Shown one piece after another: positions 51,262 through 63,539 of a stretch of DNA of 64,000 bases. The stretch spans positions 15,846,501-15,910,500 of the forward strand of contig JAMPIT010000484.1 of NCBI GenBank assembly GCA_026261815.1. The letters are read 5' to 3'. A program made the translations under genes and the position numbers. Each line of letters opens with the position of its first letter. The stretch's first letter is position 1. This DNA comes from Monarcha castaneiventris obscurior (Eukaryota; Chordata; Aves; Passeriformes; Monarchidae). The notes beneath the pieces are model-generated. The model was given only the letters and a program-made list of their open reading frames with translations, had not been told where the DNA came from and made no database searches.

Positions 51262-52436
51262 CTGCAGCATTAAATAAAACATGAATCAGAATCTCAGAGA
51301 ACAACAGGCTGCTCCTCTCAAGTATGTTGTGAAGTACCAAAAATTTCTACAGAACATGGCAGAAACATGAGATGAAGACATGAGAACCAGCACAAGAACT
51401 CCAGCTAAACTGTTGTTTTGGTCAAGTTAATTAACAGTCTTAACAATCCTACCAAAGTCAGAATGGTGAGAAACACACAATTAGATCTATTGGTTTTAGA
51501 CTCTGGGGAAAATATTCTTTTACAGAGAGGTTTGGGGCTTGATGTGGGTGTATTAGCCACAACCAGTCCCCAGGGATAACAGTACAAACAATTCCTCTCA
51601 ACATTTGAGCTGCACCATTATTCTCACCCTGATGTGACACTCTCCCTACAATCCCACCCCCCCACTAATAAATGCTCAGATAAAAACTCCCACCACCTCC
51701 ACCAAATGAGACCACTTCCTCATTACTGTGGTAACAGCACATTGAGCTGGAGAATCAAGAAAACATGAGCACAACCTTTTCAATCTATTCCATGTGACAA
51801 CTAAGAAAATCCTTTCTACCAGCTTATGCCAGGAATATGACAATTAAACTACCCTCGACAGCAGCCACGCACATCAATCAGAATTGTCAAGCAAAACCAA
51901 GTGGTGCCCAGTTCAGAGCTGCACTGGCCTCAGGCAGGCAGCTTTCCTGCTTCTCTGCATCACAGAGAAACTTCCAGCACCTTGCAGGGTGAAACTTGAA
52001 AGTGGGGAAATGATGGACAGTTTTAAACACCCACACCTGAAAGTCATAACCATCATTTGTGCCCATTCGCACGCACCTGGAAATCAGGCAGATTTTCAAT
52101 AGAAATCTCCATAAGACTGGGGTGCCTCTGTGCTGTGGGATAATAAGTTCTTAAAAATAACAATTTGAAGACTCTCTGCCAAGTAGATTTATCAGTCTAC
52201 ATCAGTTTGTCTTCACAGTAATACTATATTGTAGATGTCACATAAGTCTATTAGCTGTATTAACATTTACATCACATATTTCAATATCACTGATTCATCT
52301 AATTCCTCAGAAAAATGTACCTGCTTCTGAAATTTGAGCCAAGACTTACAGCCCATGTGATATTTCCAAGATCTGAACAACAGCTTTGTACTCACAAGAA
52401 ACATTAAATGATCTGGAATGACTCTTCATCACTCAC

Positions 52437-52470
52437 AAGACAAGTGAAGATGCAAAACTGTAATTGCACG
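52437..52470 (-). other. Exon-like 34-bp segment, minus strand
   Basis: A very strong acceptor (TTTTTTTTTCTACTTGACAG) and a GTGAGTG donor bound 34 bases that are open in all frames. In the phase 0 to 1 reading it would join 51121-51261 in frame. It is too short to show coding by itself. Confidence 0.15.
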
Positions 52471-53083
52471 CTGTCAAGTAGAAAAAAAAAGTTTTATCCC
52501 AGAGTTTCTTTAGGTTTTTGGTTTTTTTCCTGTGGGTTTAGGGGGTTTTTTTGAGTTTTTAAATGTTTTTATTTTCCTGAACTATCTTCAATGAGGTATT
52601 TTTAGAATTGTCTTTTAATGAAGCCATAAAGAAGAAAGAAGAGCATATTTCCTGGCAACAAATCACTACCTGGCAGGACTCAACTTACTGAGGTTTTTTC
52701 AATTGCTTGAACCAAAACGCACATGACTCATTTTATCAAAACTAGAATTACTATTATTAAAAAGGGGATTAACGTGATAATTATTCCTGATGCCCAAATA
52801 AGTGTCCCTCAATCTGCAGAGACATTTAAAACCTGAAAGAGCTATCAGTCAGATTGTCTTGAGTGGAACAACACTGCACTAAAATTCCATTAGTCTTGTT
52901 AACTTGTTCAAAGTGGCCCAAACCAACTGGTATTCATTAAAACCAACCCTGCCCCATTAATATCCCAATAACCTGGAACATTTCCAGAATTTCTGCCTAT
53001 CTATAATTGTAAAAAAAACCAAGGAATTTTGAAAATCTCCAACACATCACCGCAGTTATTTGGTGCAATAAATGTGACTTTAC

Positions 53084-53129
53084 CTCAAGGAGGATATGCA
53101 GCACCTCCTGCTCTGGAAGACCCCATGCT
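53084..53129 (-). other. Exon-like 46-bp segment, minus strand
   Basis: A TTTTAATTTAG acceptor and a TTGAG|GTAAAG donor bound 46 bases. In the phase 2 to 0 reading it gives Trp-Gly-Leu-Pro-Glu-Gln-Glu-Val-Leu-His-Ile-Leu-Leu-Glu and can join 52437-52470 in frame. It is short, and chance is a reasonable explanation. Confidence 0.14.
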
Positions 53130-54135
53130 CTAAATTAAAACCCACCCAGGCTCAGTGTTCTGGACAAATACAAATGTTTACATATGAAGCACAAGTTCAA
53201 CATATAGAGACCACAAGGTACACCAGGACTCCCAAGAGCTACAGGCAGTGGCTAAGGCATATACTTAGTCCCATGCTTTACAATAACCTGCCAAATTTTT
53301 TTATGTCTTGGCATTTGATGCATATTGCCAGTCTTTTGAATTAATGTGAATTCAAGTAGGTGGAATATATAGTTCCAGGGGAATTCCATTATAACTTATC
53401 ATAAATGAATCTTACCACCTACTATACCATCAAGTTCCTGTTGTGCCTACGGATTAGTTCTCAAGCATTCAACTTGTTTCCTATTAAAGCATCGGAACTC
53501 TGAAATTGTACATTTTCTAAAACTTGAAAGGCACTCACAAAGAACTCACTTGATAAAAATCAATCATATTCTTGCATTTTTAGCTCATGATGATTGTATT
53601 CACGTCCTTCTATTTTTATTAGGATATTTTGTCAGTTAAACATTATTTGTACATCTTCCCTGATTAAATAAAGGCCTAATAATCGAAATCACAATTTTAT
53701 GAAAGATAATTTGATTCAAATATCACAGTATTAGAAAATATGAAAAACAGCTTGTAGAAAGAATATATTTATAGTCAAATAATATTCCCTAGAGCACACA
53801 CAATTTCTTCTCTGAATATCTTGACATTTCATCTTCAGTTTTGGCACAGAGGAAAAAAAACCCAACTAAAACAAAAATAACAAAAACCCCAGAAACAAAC
53901 CCAAAAATCAAAACAACACTGACAATCTGCATATGTTGATTAAAATTAAACTCACCCAGGCCTTGCTAGAGAGCACTCAGGATGGATTCCTTTATCCAGT
54001 TCAAAACAGTTCTCCCATTTTGGCACAAGCACAGATCTTTACTAACTGATTGGCAGATTAACATGGCAATGAAAATAACAAAAGCTTTTCTCAGCAGCCC
54101 TCATTTCTCCTGAAAGCTCATAGGGTGAAGTTAAA

Positions 54136-54345
54136 CTAATGCAATGTGAAAAGGAGCAACCCCACAAGTCCCTGGCCACCATTCTGGCAATATTTGTCAG
54201 AGGCACTGCCTAGCAGGAATTCAGGAGTTAAATATTTTGACTTTGACAGGAACATCTGTTTAAGCCATCTGCACATTTCCCTTGTGACCATTTGTCCACC
54301 AGAAGCTGGGCTAAAGCGAAAGGTATTTTGTATATCAAGAAATAC
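54136..54345 (-). CDS. Candidate terminal or internal exon after a strong acceptor, minus strand
   Basis: A long pyrimidine tract on the minus strand (CTTCTTTTCTCCTTCTTTGACAG) precedes position 54345. The phase-0 frame then runs 69 codons to a TAG at 54136-54138. It begins VFLDIQNTFRFSPASGGQ and includes Met-Cys-Arg-Trp-Leu-Lys. A second frame is open for about 40 codons. No good donor was found inside, only weak GTGGAC or GTCACA types, and no clear polyadenylation signal. It would therefore be either a terminal exon or a decoy acceptor. Phase 0 entry matches the exit of 56657-56694. Product unrecognised. Confidence 0.2.
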   Translation of the reverse strand, partial: VFLDIQNTFRFSPASGGQMVTREMCRWLKQMFLSKSKYLTPEFLLGSASDKYCQNGGQGLVGLLLFTLH

Positions 54346-57300
54346 CTGTCAAAGAAGGAGAAAAGAAGAACAGAGTAAAAGGAAAAGACAAGGAAAAAAG
54401 GGAAGAGGAACACAGAAGCATCCAAACAATTACAGCAGAAGCAATATCCAACAGAAGGATATTTCCAAGAAGACAAAACCAGCAGGAAAAGTCTCAGAGA
54501 AGAAAATGAGAAAGTAAAGAAGAGATGAATCCAAGCTGGAGCATTTGGACCCACATGCAAACACAGCCAGTTGAAAGCACATGACTCCCTGGGAGCAGAC
54601 CCCAGGGCTTGAGTCTCCATTTGTTCATTTTTTCCTGGAAACAAAATAGATTTCAGTTCAGATTAGGATGACATGGAAGCTTTTTGCTGTGTTACTCTAA
54701 TTCCATAACTCACTGCAAGATCACAAGCCCATCAGACAAGTCTTCAGTTTCAAAAGGTGAATTCTTGTTACACCCCATACAAGAATCAGGATTCAAGGAA
54801 TAAAATGTTTTCAAAATGAGATACAAGGTAGATGTGATCATTTCCTGATTTTTTTTTTCTTTAATTCAAGACTTCAATGTTTCTGAATGGGAAGAACATG
54901 TCAAAATCCTTCCTTCCTCCTATCTCCACCCACCTGGAGTCAGAACTCAGTTCACGAGAAACACAAGCTGGATCCTGAAAACATTTACTATTTAGAACAA
55001 GTTTGGTCTTTACAGCTGGGTGGATGAAATGCAGCAGTCAGCCCTCTGAGCAGCTCAGAGACCCACACACGAGTACATTTCACTTCAAAGAAAGCATTGC
55101 AGGGTATGTGAGTACATGTATGGCTCTACTTTAGCACTCACAAACATCAGGCTTAAAACTCACTTGTATTTGCAGGTGCTCAGAAAGTAAAGGGCCAAAT
55201 GCAATTTAGCCCTTTCAGCTGCACGTGTGACTGAAACCCAGTTCATTGTAGGTCAGGCTCATTCCTACGTGTCAGAACCATCCTAACACCTCCAGCTGCC
55301 AAAAAGAACAACTTTTGCTGCCTTCCTGTTGTGTTCTCTGTTTATCCCACGTCTCTCAAGCACAGAAACCCAGTATTAAGTCAGTGTTGTTCAATAAATA
55401 GGCAGAAAACGGACCATGCTTGTTTGGGGTTTGGATGTGTTGGTTAGGTTTTTTTTTACCCTGGGATAGCTTGCTGATATTTCAAGAGTTAAATCAAAGC
55501 ATGAAGCATTCCAGCAAGCATCAAAGCTGGCACAAGGTACTCAGTGAGAACATGTAGGCAGGAAGACAGGAACAAGGAGATGGGGGATGATATGACTCCC
55601 TGTTTCAGCAGCTGTGAGCTGCTAAGTCTGTCCCTCCTGTGCTAAGAACCATGCAGATAGTGGGCAGATATTTAGCAGTTTTTCCTTTTGCTTCACAGCC
55701 AAGTTATTAAGTCAGACTGAGATGGTAAAGTACCCACAACAGAAAACAGCACCTACACCAAGATAAGGATCGCCTCACCCTCACCTCTGAGTTCTGCCAT
55801 GAAGGAGGTGTGCACACAGAAAAAGCTCTGCTCAGACTTTCTGTCTGGTCTCAAATAGGTATAATATCAGTTTCATTCAGCTTATTTGTTATCAAACTAT
55901 TCAAGTCAATGTTATAGTTAGAGGAATAAAACAGACATGAGATTTAAGGAGACATTCTAAGCATTTGGTTTAAGCAACAAACTTTTCCTGCAGTTAATGT
56001 GAAACAAAACTGTCCTCCATTGGGCAACTCAGAACAGGAATCTGGGTCAGGTGCTCTAAATTGCTTGTAGAAGAACCTTGCTTCCTGAAGAAGCCTAGGA
56101 AAGAACCAGTTAAAATACCTGTATGTTTAGGAAGTGCAATCCCACAAAATCTGAAAAGGAAATCACAAAATTACATTAGGTCTTCGCAATTCAGTGGGGC
56201 TCTTTTCCCAGATGTACAAAAACTAAAACAGCACATCAAGATTTTGATCCCTAAAGGACAGCTATAAATCCATGGATTTGACACAGGCAAATCCCTAATT
56301 TTTTTTTTTTTCTTTTTTCACTACTACTGACACCACTCCTTCTATAGAATGGATTCATCCACGCTGAAACAAAGACTATAAGGCCTTCAGTCAACCTGAG
56401 TTTGCCCTACTGTTACAGAGGAGATACAACAGGTATCTTCTGAGGAGGGGGAGGATATAAAGTCATTAACAGAGAATAAACAATTGTTCTGAAGTCCTAA
56501 ATTGCTCTGAAGTTCTTCTGAACCTACACTTTCTCCTAAAAGCTTGAGCAGGAAAAAAACCCATTTAACTAGACCAGGAATTCCCCTCCTCTACTCTGGG
56601 CCTACCTGAAAACAAAGTTTGGATAACCATAAGGGAACTACTACATCTCCTCTCACCTCTTCCTCCTCCAAATGATTTATATCACTGGCATCCTCTGCAT
56701 AACCAGCTCATAAAAGCTTCCTCACAGTTCTAAACCTACATGTAGAACACACTTTCCTATAGACAAAAATGAAGAAATTGCCTCCAAACACAGTCTTAAA
56801 ATTTTTGCTGAGTAAAAGTAGTTGGAAACATGGCAAACGTGCCCGTCTAAAAGTTTTGTTCTTATCTTCAAGCAAGTCAAAACTATTGGAAGAATGCGAC
56901 CAATAAATAAAAACAGCACCTATTTGTCCTTCAAAATAACATTTACTGTACTGACAGCATGAGAAGGCAGCTAGTTAATATTTGAACACCTGAATTGTTC
57001 TTCCATTTACCCTTCTGTCACAAAAAAAACCACAGGCACCTTTTAATCACGAGAATGACATGCAGTAAATCATATTTAATATCAGCCTGACGAGAAGAAA
57101 AATTCTGTGGTAATCTAGGACACTAAGCCTACCAAAACTTCCTGTACATTCAGGTGTGTTGCAGGTCATCCAGGCTTGAATGATCATATATATATATTCA
57201 GGTATGCTGTAGAACATAAAATATGTAAATCATTAACTATTCAATTATATATATAATGATATGTAAATTACAGGAGATTTAATTATACATAAAATAATTA

Positions 57301-60300
57301 GCTTACAAAAATAAAAGGGGTCACAGACCAACTGACTTAAACTGCATGTACTTAAAAGTGTTTCCAAGTGGCATTACCTTCAAAGCCATAAAGGGTCAGT
57401 TCAACACTAACCAGACATCTGGGTTTGACCCCATAAACAGTTTCCAAGTGTGGCAGAGCAAGGCCATGCACCAGAATTCAGCAGACACAAGACACCATGC
57501 TGGCATCAAGACCCAGCAACTCTACAGCCTCTTTTGAACAGAATTTTAACACCCCCAAAATTAACTTTTTTTTGACAAGAAACATAACAGGTTGCTGAGT
57601 AAAGTTAATGTCCCAGTTGCATAGAAGTAAAAATAGCTGAATTTACACAAGAAACATGTCTGGCTCTAGTACCTCTAACAACATAACCTGTCTTCAGACA
57701 CATTTGCAAAGTAGCTCTGCTACAGATGGACTTTTGATAGCAGCTTCAATTTATGTTTATACAGCTAAGTCCTCTGGGAAAGAATCAATTTTTAACCTAT
57801 TACTAAAAACTAGAGTAAATATTCTCAGTGTCTTTGTTATTTTACCAGATCTTGACAGAAACATCAAATCCTTCCTTCACTCTGCCACCAATAGCAGTAA
57901 ACATGCACAAGAAATGGGAGTTTGGCTCGCCCATTATTTGGCAAGCTCAAGGCAGAGCTATTTCCCTCAAACACTATCTCTAACCCACATGCAGTGTGGT
58001 GAGCAGAGACATGTTGACATCTCTCTCTGAAGTCTCCTGACTCAACATCTGTGCCATGACTCCAAACATCAACTACACCAAACCCTCTTTGGTGGTTCAC
58101 CAAAACTGCATCTGTGCCTGGGGCAAGTGACCTCAGTCCTCCACCCTGCTCCTGTGCAAACACACACAGTCTGCAGTTTCATTACTGATGTTTGCTTTCA
58201 TTTTAAAGGTTTACTAGCATTGATTTTGCATACTATCTTCTTTCACCGATACTGTGTTTGGCTTTTGATAGCAGCAATGGCTGTAGCAATAAAAACAAAC
58301 CCTGCTAAATGACTATCATAACACAATAATGGTCTAAATAGTATGTGCCCCAGTACAGGCTAGAAGATTAAGATGGACAGCTTGAAGGACATGAAAACAG
58401 CATTATAAATCGTTACTTGAACAAGGGAAAATACCCAAGCCTACAGCCCGAGCAAAAAGTACTTGAGAATTGAATGCTAGTGACACTAGCTGCCAAAAGT
58501 TGTTCATTTGCAGTGGTCAAACTGTGCTTTAAAATTATACAAGTGACCAATGAAATTAGGATTCAAGTACTCCCATATCCTCACACCAGATCCACAATAG
58601 GACGTATTTTTCTTTCTGCAAAGAAAGCCTTGTTCCAGTCACAGCGTGGGACTGACCCATGTTATTGTCTGGCAGTTTGATAGTATAGCTGAAGCATTTT
58701 GAGAAGACAAAAAACCAACCCCACGCACCAATGCCATTGCAGTTTGCACTTTTGGATAACCATTTACACCAATAAAAGGAAAATTTTCAGTTAACACTTT
58801 CTGATCACCTGACAATTAACTAAAGATAGCACTAGCCCATTGTCCCAGGGATGGGGTGGGCAGAGCACATTCTGCAGCTCTTGTTGCTGTGCCTGGCATG
58901 TCCTGCTCCTTCACTGAGGGGAGAGCAGGACAGAACTGCATCTCCCTGCTGAGATGGGAATAAATCACGGCAGGGGCAGAGAGTGGAGAACAGCCACACT
59001 CACCTGCTCTGCCCCCAGGGCCACACCTTGTGCCAGGTGAGTGATAGAGCAGCCTTTAACCTCCTGTTCTCATTCCTTAAAAGAACACAGCAACTGTAGT
59101 CCCTGGAAATACCCACAAATGAGATAAGGTTAAAACCAAAATAAAGCCTGTATGCACTATCCTAATATCTTACTATCTCATCAGATAACAGAATCTGATA
59201 GAATTTCCTCAGTCTTGGAGCTCTTGATACCCAACACCTTTGAGACATCACTCTTAAAGCAGGAGCCACCTGCATTGCCTCAGGTGATTCTTCATTCCTC
59301 TCAGGTGAGCAGCAAAAGCATAAGGTACTACAAGCTGATGTCATGTGATGGTCTAAATTCATTGACTTGATGGTCTCCAGCTTGTTCTTGTTGCTTGATG
59401 AGACAACTTACAGCTGCAAATCAAAAGGGATTTGGGAAAAAAATCCTCAAATCCCTCCTGCCTGAGTGAGCACACCACAGTGTGAATTGTGTCTCTCTAT
59501 GTTGCCTCTGCTCTGTGCACAAACAGAATCTTAATCTCCTGAACCTTAAATTAACACCAACAATCAAATTTTTTCCAAACAGCAGAAAAACCAACCAAGA
59601 AATCAGAAAACACTGCTTGTGTTCTTTCACAGCATGGTTTTCTCCAGTATTCACAGGAATACAAAACCAGCTCTGAATAGGACTGTGGTGAGCAAGAAAA
59701 TTGCATCAATACATACACTTCCTTGTTCTCCCATCTATATAACTGCAAAGAAAGGCTGTCACAAGGGGAAGTAGAACACTTACATTGCTCAGAATCAACA
59801 CTGGCAGCTGGCATGTTGAAACCAAATGTAAGGGGGTGTAGGCAGTAAACACCATACAAACCTTTTTTTAATTTCAATTCTTCTTAAAAACTAACTACAG
59901 TATCAGATGTTCAAATGCAGGGATCAGTCTCCTACCCTCAACAATGGAAGGCAGCATGGGGGTATTTGTAAACCTCGAGAGGTTTGGGGTTCCTTTTAAA
60001 TGTAGCCCAGATATTCCATTTTTTAGGAACTCCAAGATGACATGTGCATGTGTCTTCTATACCAATATGAAAAATAGGTTTTATTTAAGAAAGACAAAAA
60101 AAGCCTAAGATTTTCATGCAATTACTTACTCAAGGAAGAAGGGCTTTAAAAAGCACCAAAGTAGCACTTTAAAGTAGGGCTTTAAAAGCACCAAACACCA
60201 CAAGAATTGACAATGCTCCAAACAGGCATCTCAGCAAAACTGTCATGAAACTATTTACTTGTCTGGTTTATAAAGTAATCATATATAAAAGTTCCTTCAA

Positions 60301-60632
60301 ATGAGCAGAACTGCAGAGTGGTTGGGACATAAGCATATGTAATTTTAATCTCAAATTCTCAAGACTCTTATCTGATAACAAAAAAGCCTCTGCAGTAACT
60401 TAGTTATACAAACATGCAGAAATTCACATGATTGCATCTGACACCAGATCTTCCCTGGCACGGCCAACTAACTTCTACATCTCATCCTCTGGGAAAAGGA
60501 AAATAAACCCATCATTCCACTTAAACTCTGCTAGGCACAGAACATTACTCATCTTCAAGTTCTACAACACAGTAAGTGAAGCACAGAGATGATAACTTCT
60601 CCTAGGTGTAGAGCCTACCCACAGTCTCTCAC
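54346..60632. other. Mostly non-coding stretch with one small exon-like segment
   Basis: AT-rich sequence with a G/T-rich run at 55420-55458, a T13 run near 56299-56311, AT microsatellite runs near 57185-57260 and a 36-bp-period duplication at 60140-60195 (AGGGCTTTAAAA...GCACCAAA). A minus-strand exon-like 38-bp segment at 56657-56694 is open in one frame, which reads Asp-Ala-Ser-Asp-Ile-Asn-His-Leu followed by four Glu. It lies before GTGAGA and its phase (1 to 0) fits 60633-60705, but its acceptor is weak. Confidence 0.4.
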
Positions 60633-60705
60633 CTGCAGATAGTGCTCCTGACTCAATTACAGCTCTGCACAGGGCACATGCAACATCCACAGAAGCAAAG
60701 CCTGA
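60633..60705 (-). CDS. Candidate internal exon, minus strand, unrecognised product
   Basis: The minus strand has a strong acceptor (GTTGTTTTTTTCCTACTTAG), 73 bases open in one frame only, and a strong donor (CTGCAG|GTGAGA). Entry is phase 0 and exit phase 1. The 24 codons read SGFASVDVACALCRAVIESG then Ala-Leu-Ser-Ala. This is the candidate with the best splice sites on this strand and it lies closest to the right CpG island, so it would be an early exon of any minus-strand gene starting there. No family is recognised. Confidence 0.27.
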
Positions 60706-63539
60706 CTAAGTAGGAAAAAAACAACTCAGTTTCAAGTTAGAAAAAATGGAATACAAAGAAGAAACCCTTCCTTAATCAATATCAAAAACTACAAATATAA
60801 GCAGTAGAAATCAATGCGTGTCATTTTCAAAAGAATCTCTGAAGTTACAAGACTTCAGGCAAGGCAGGTCAATTCCTGTTTCACTTGGACATCAATCCAA
60901 ACGTTCATGGCAGCCAGACCTTCACATGACCAAATTCAGTATGTGTCATTGAGAATCCATAGAGTTCATGTCTCTCACAAGGAAAAGCATGAAAAACTGG
61001 AGGCAAAGCCTGACAGGGAACACAAGCATCTCACCCCAGCCTTAAGGAAAAGCTGAAGACAATGAACAATGCTTAAAACCCTTCAAAAAGTGAACCTACA
61101 CAAGAGACCACAGACCCGTGTAGAAGGTAATGGGTGGAAACTCCCATCACCACCAGACTCTTCACACCTCCCACTACTATCAGAAAAGAGGAAATGAGAG
61201 CAGGCATTTGGTGGTTAGGCTTGGGACTGAGAGACCAATGAAGTCCTGCTACAAAGCAGGGCTGTGAAAAAATGGCAACAACAACCATGACTATTTTCTG
61301 TTCTGAAATTACATTTCTGCAAAAGTCATCATCTTTGCATAAATCAAGTATCTGCCATCGGAATTAAAATCAGGTTTGTTTGCTGAAGGTAACGGGTACT
61401 GTAGATATGTAGATATATTGTTTCAGCTCACAATAGGTTATTACACACTTGTGGAAAGTGTTTTGTACCAGTCTGGCTCAGAAATCTTCAGAGAACAATT
61501 CTTAACTTCCACTAAAAAATTTTCACTTCTATTTGCTACAGAAAGTTTTATCTCTAACTTTTGTTTCTAATGTGCATGTTCAAAAAGTCACATCACCCCT
61601 TACTGCCATCATGTCATATGGCAAAAATAAAGTGGCCCCAAGTAAAGCAGGTTTTCTGGATGTGAAAATACAGGAGAAAATCCAGCTGTAGGACGCCCTG
61701 GTAGTTTACCTTCTCCACAGAGATCTCCTGTAACAAAGCAGTGACTTGCCATGGGATTGAGACTTATTGGGATTTCTATCCAGCTACCAAAGAGATGAGA
61801 TGTTTTAACCCAGCTTGAGACTGTTTTCTTTTTACAAAATATCCAAAGGCACATTTCAGATAAATGGATCAGAGACAGTAATGCCCTTTTGCTTTCCAAT
61901 AGTTACCCCATAATCACTATGCAACACAACATTTCTTACTATTTACTTAGAGGCTGAGAAAGAGCACTGCTAAAGGATGCTCACTAAGAACACATTTTCA
62001 TCTCCTCCTCAAATCCACTGCACATAAAATGGGTTAATAAAGCCTTCTGAGCTGCATTAGAATCTATTCTGATTAAAGACTCTCTCCAGCTGCAGGAGCA
62101 TTTCCATGCATTTAGCACAGCTGAGTTGTATAGAAAAAATTACAGAAAATAGGCAGCAAGAAAGTCTCAGTACCAGAAAACACCTCAAATTTCTAAAGTC
62201 ACATTAACAGTTGAGAAGACTCCCCATTTCATTTCCTGTAGATCAAATTTTTACATCTTTACTCAGTCCTAATACAACTTGAACCCATTGAATGAACAAA
62301 GATGTGAGAGGCAAAGCTCTTAAGGTCTTGTAAAATGTTCCACGGTCAAAATAAGAAATGACTCTTTGTTTCAGAAAGACTTGGACAAAAGTGATGCTTT
62401 AAATAATTGAAATGCAGCTGTAGTTAACAAATGGTTTGCTGCAACATTATATGTTAAGGTCACAAATGGAAATGGACTCTCTCTGACCACTTACATGCCA
62501 TTAAATACCCAAAGAGCATGAAATTAAATAAAATTTATTTTAAGCACTGTTTCCAAATTTCACTGGAAGTACTGAAATGAGGAAAACTCCTTGCCACAAT
62601 CAGCTTCTGCTTTCTGTCCTCTCATTCAAACTAGTTTTAGTTTTTTTTATAACATGGCATTCATGAACTGCTCATGCATATAAAGCTCCTACAGATTTCA
62701 GCATAAGAGCAATCTACAACATTTTAAATGAGGGTCCCCATACATTTTATTACAGCATCAGAGCTAATCAGATGACATTCTGTCCCAAACCAGGAAAATA
62801 TTATTTAGATGTTCCAATAAAAGAAAAACCCTACACTTAATCATGCATAAGAACATGTATGTGTACAGAATATTACATAGTTTAATTTGCAGCAGAAGTA
62901 AAAAGGAAATTATCTCAGATGACTCTGTTCCTTTGCTTTCGCCCAAATTGTGATTGGCAATACATCTACTAGAGCTCTCAATTTTGAAGTAAGTTTCTTC
63001 AAATTAAACTCTCCATATATAAACCAACTACTGACTGATTTATATACACATTATAGCCTTTCCAAGATGATGTCAGACAGAACAAGCGAGGAACTTTGAC
63101 ATGACCTTATGAACGTCAAGTGAAATGTTCTGGAAAGAAGATGGACATAAAATGGGTGGAATTTGGCGTTTCAGAAATGACTCCGCAGCAATGCTGACAC
63201 CCCCACTGCACACCAGGGTCTGGCACCTGCCCGGAGAAACACCCAGTTACCACAGCATCACAAAAAACCACTGGGAATTTCATCACTGTTTTCAGCTAGA
63301 ACTGAATGAGGTCATTTAAGACAAAAACGTGGGAGCAATTATACATGACCTGTGCGAGTTAAAAAATGATGATAAAGGTCTGCCTTGGGAGTATGGAGGT
63401 GTTTTCTCTGGTTCCTACACCTCACACATTCCTGTGCTGCAGCCCGTCCCTGAAGCATCTCATTTTAACACAAACGCTTACAGTACTCGAAGAAAAATTG
63501 ATCTCCATCACTCAGAGCAGAGCATGGACAGGGGGAGCC
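60706..63539. other. Non-coding stretch next to the right CpG island
   Basis: AT-rich unique sequence. Minus-strand splice-like pairs occur, for example TTGTTACAG then 18 bases then GTAAAC near 61710, and a TTTCCTCATTTCAG acceptor near 62571 with a GTAAGTGG donor near 62495. The enclosed bases are either too short to judge or carry stops in every frame, so at best they would be untranslated exons. No gene is called. Confidence 0.4.

Noticed and set aside
62495..62571. Minus-strand segment with strong acceptor and GTAAGTGG donor
   Set aside because: Stops occur in all three frames. It could only be an untranslated exon, and there is no transcript evidence.
63125..63319. Minus-strand open stretch after a TTTCTCCGGGCAG acceptor near 63235
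   Set aside because: Two frames are open over about 35-50 codons and there is no good donor, so no frame can be chosen.
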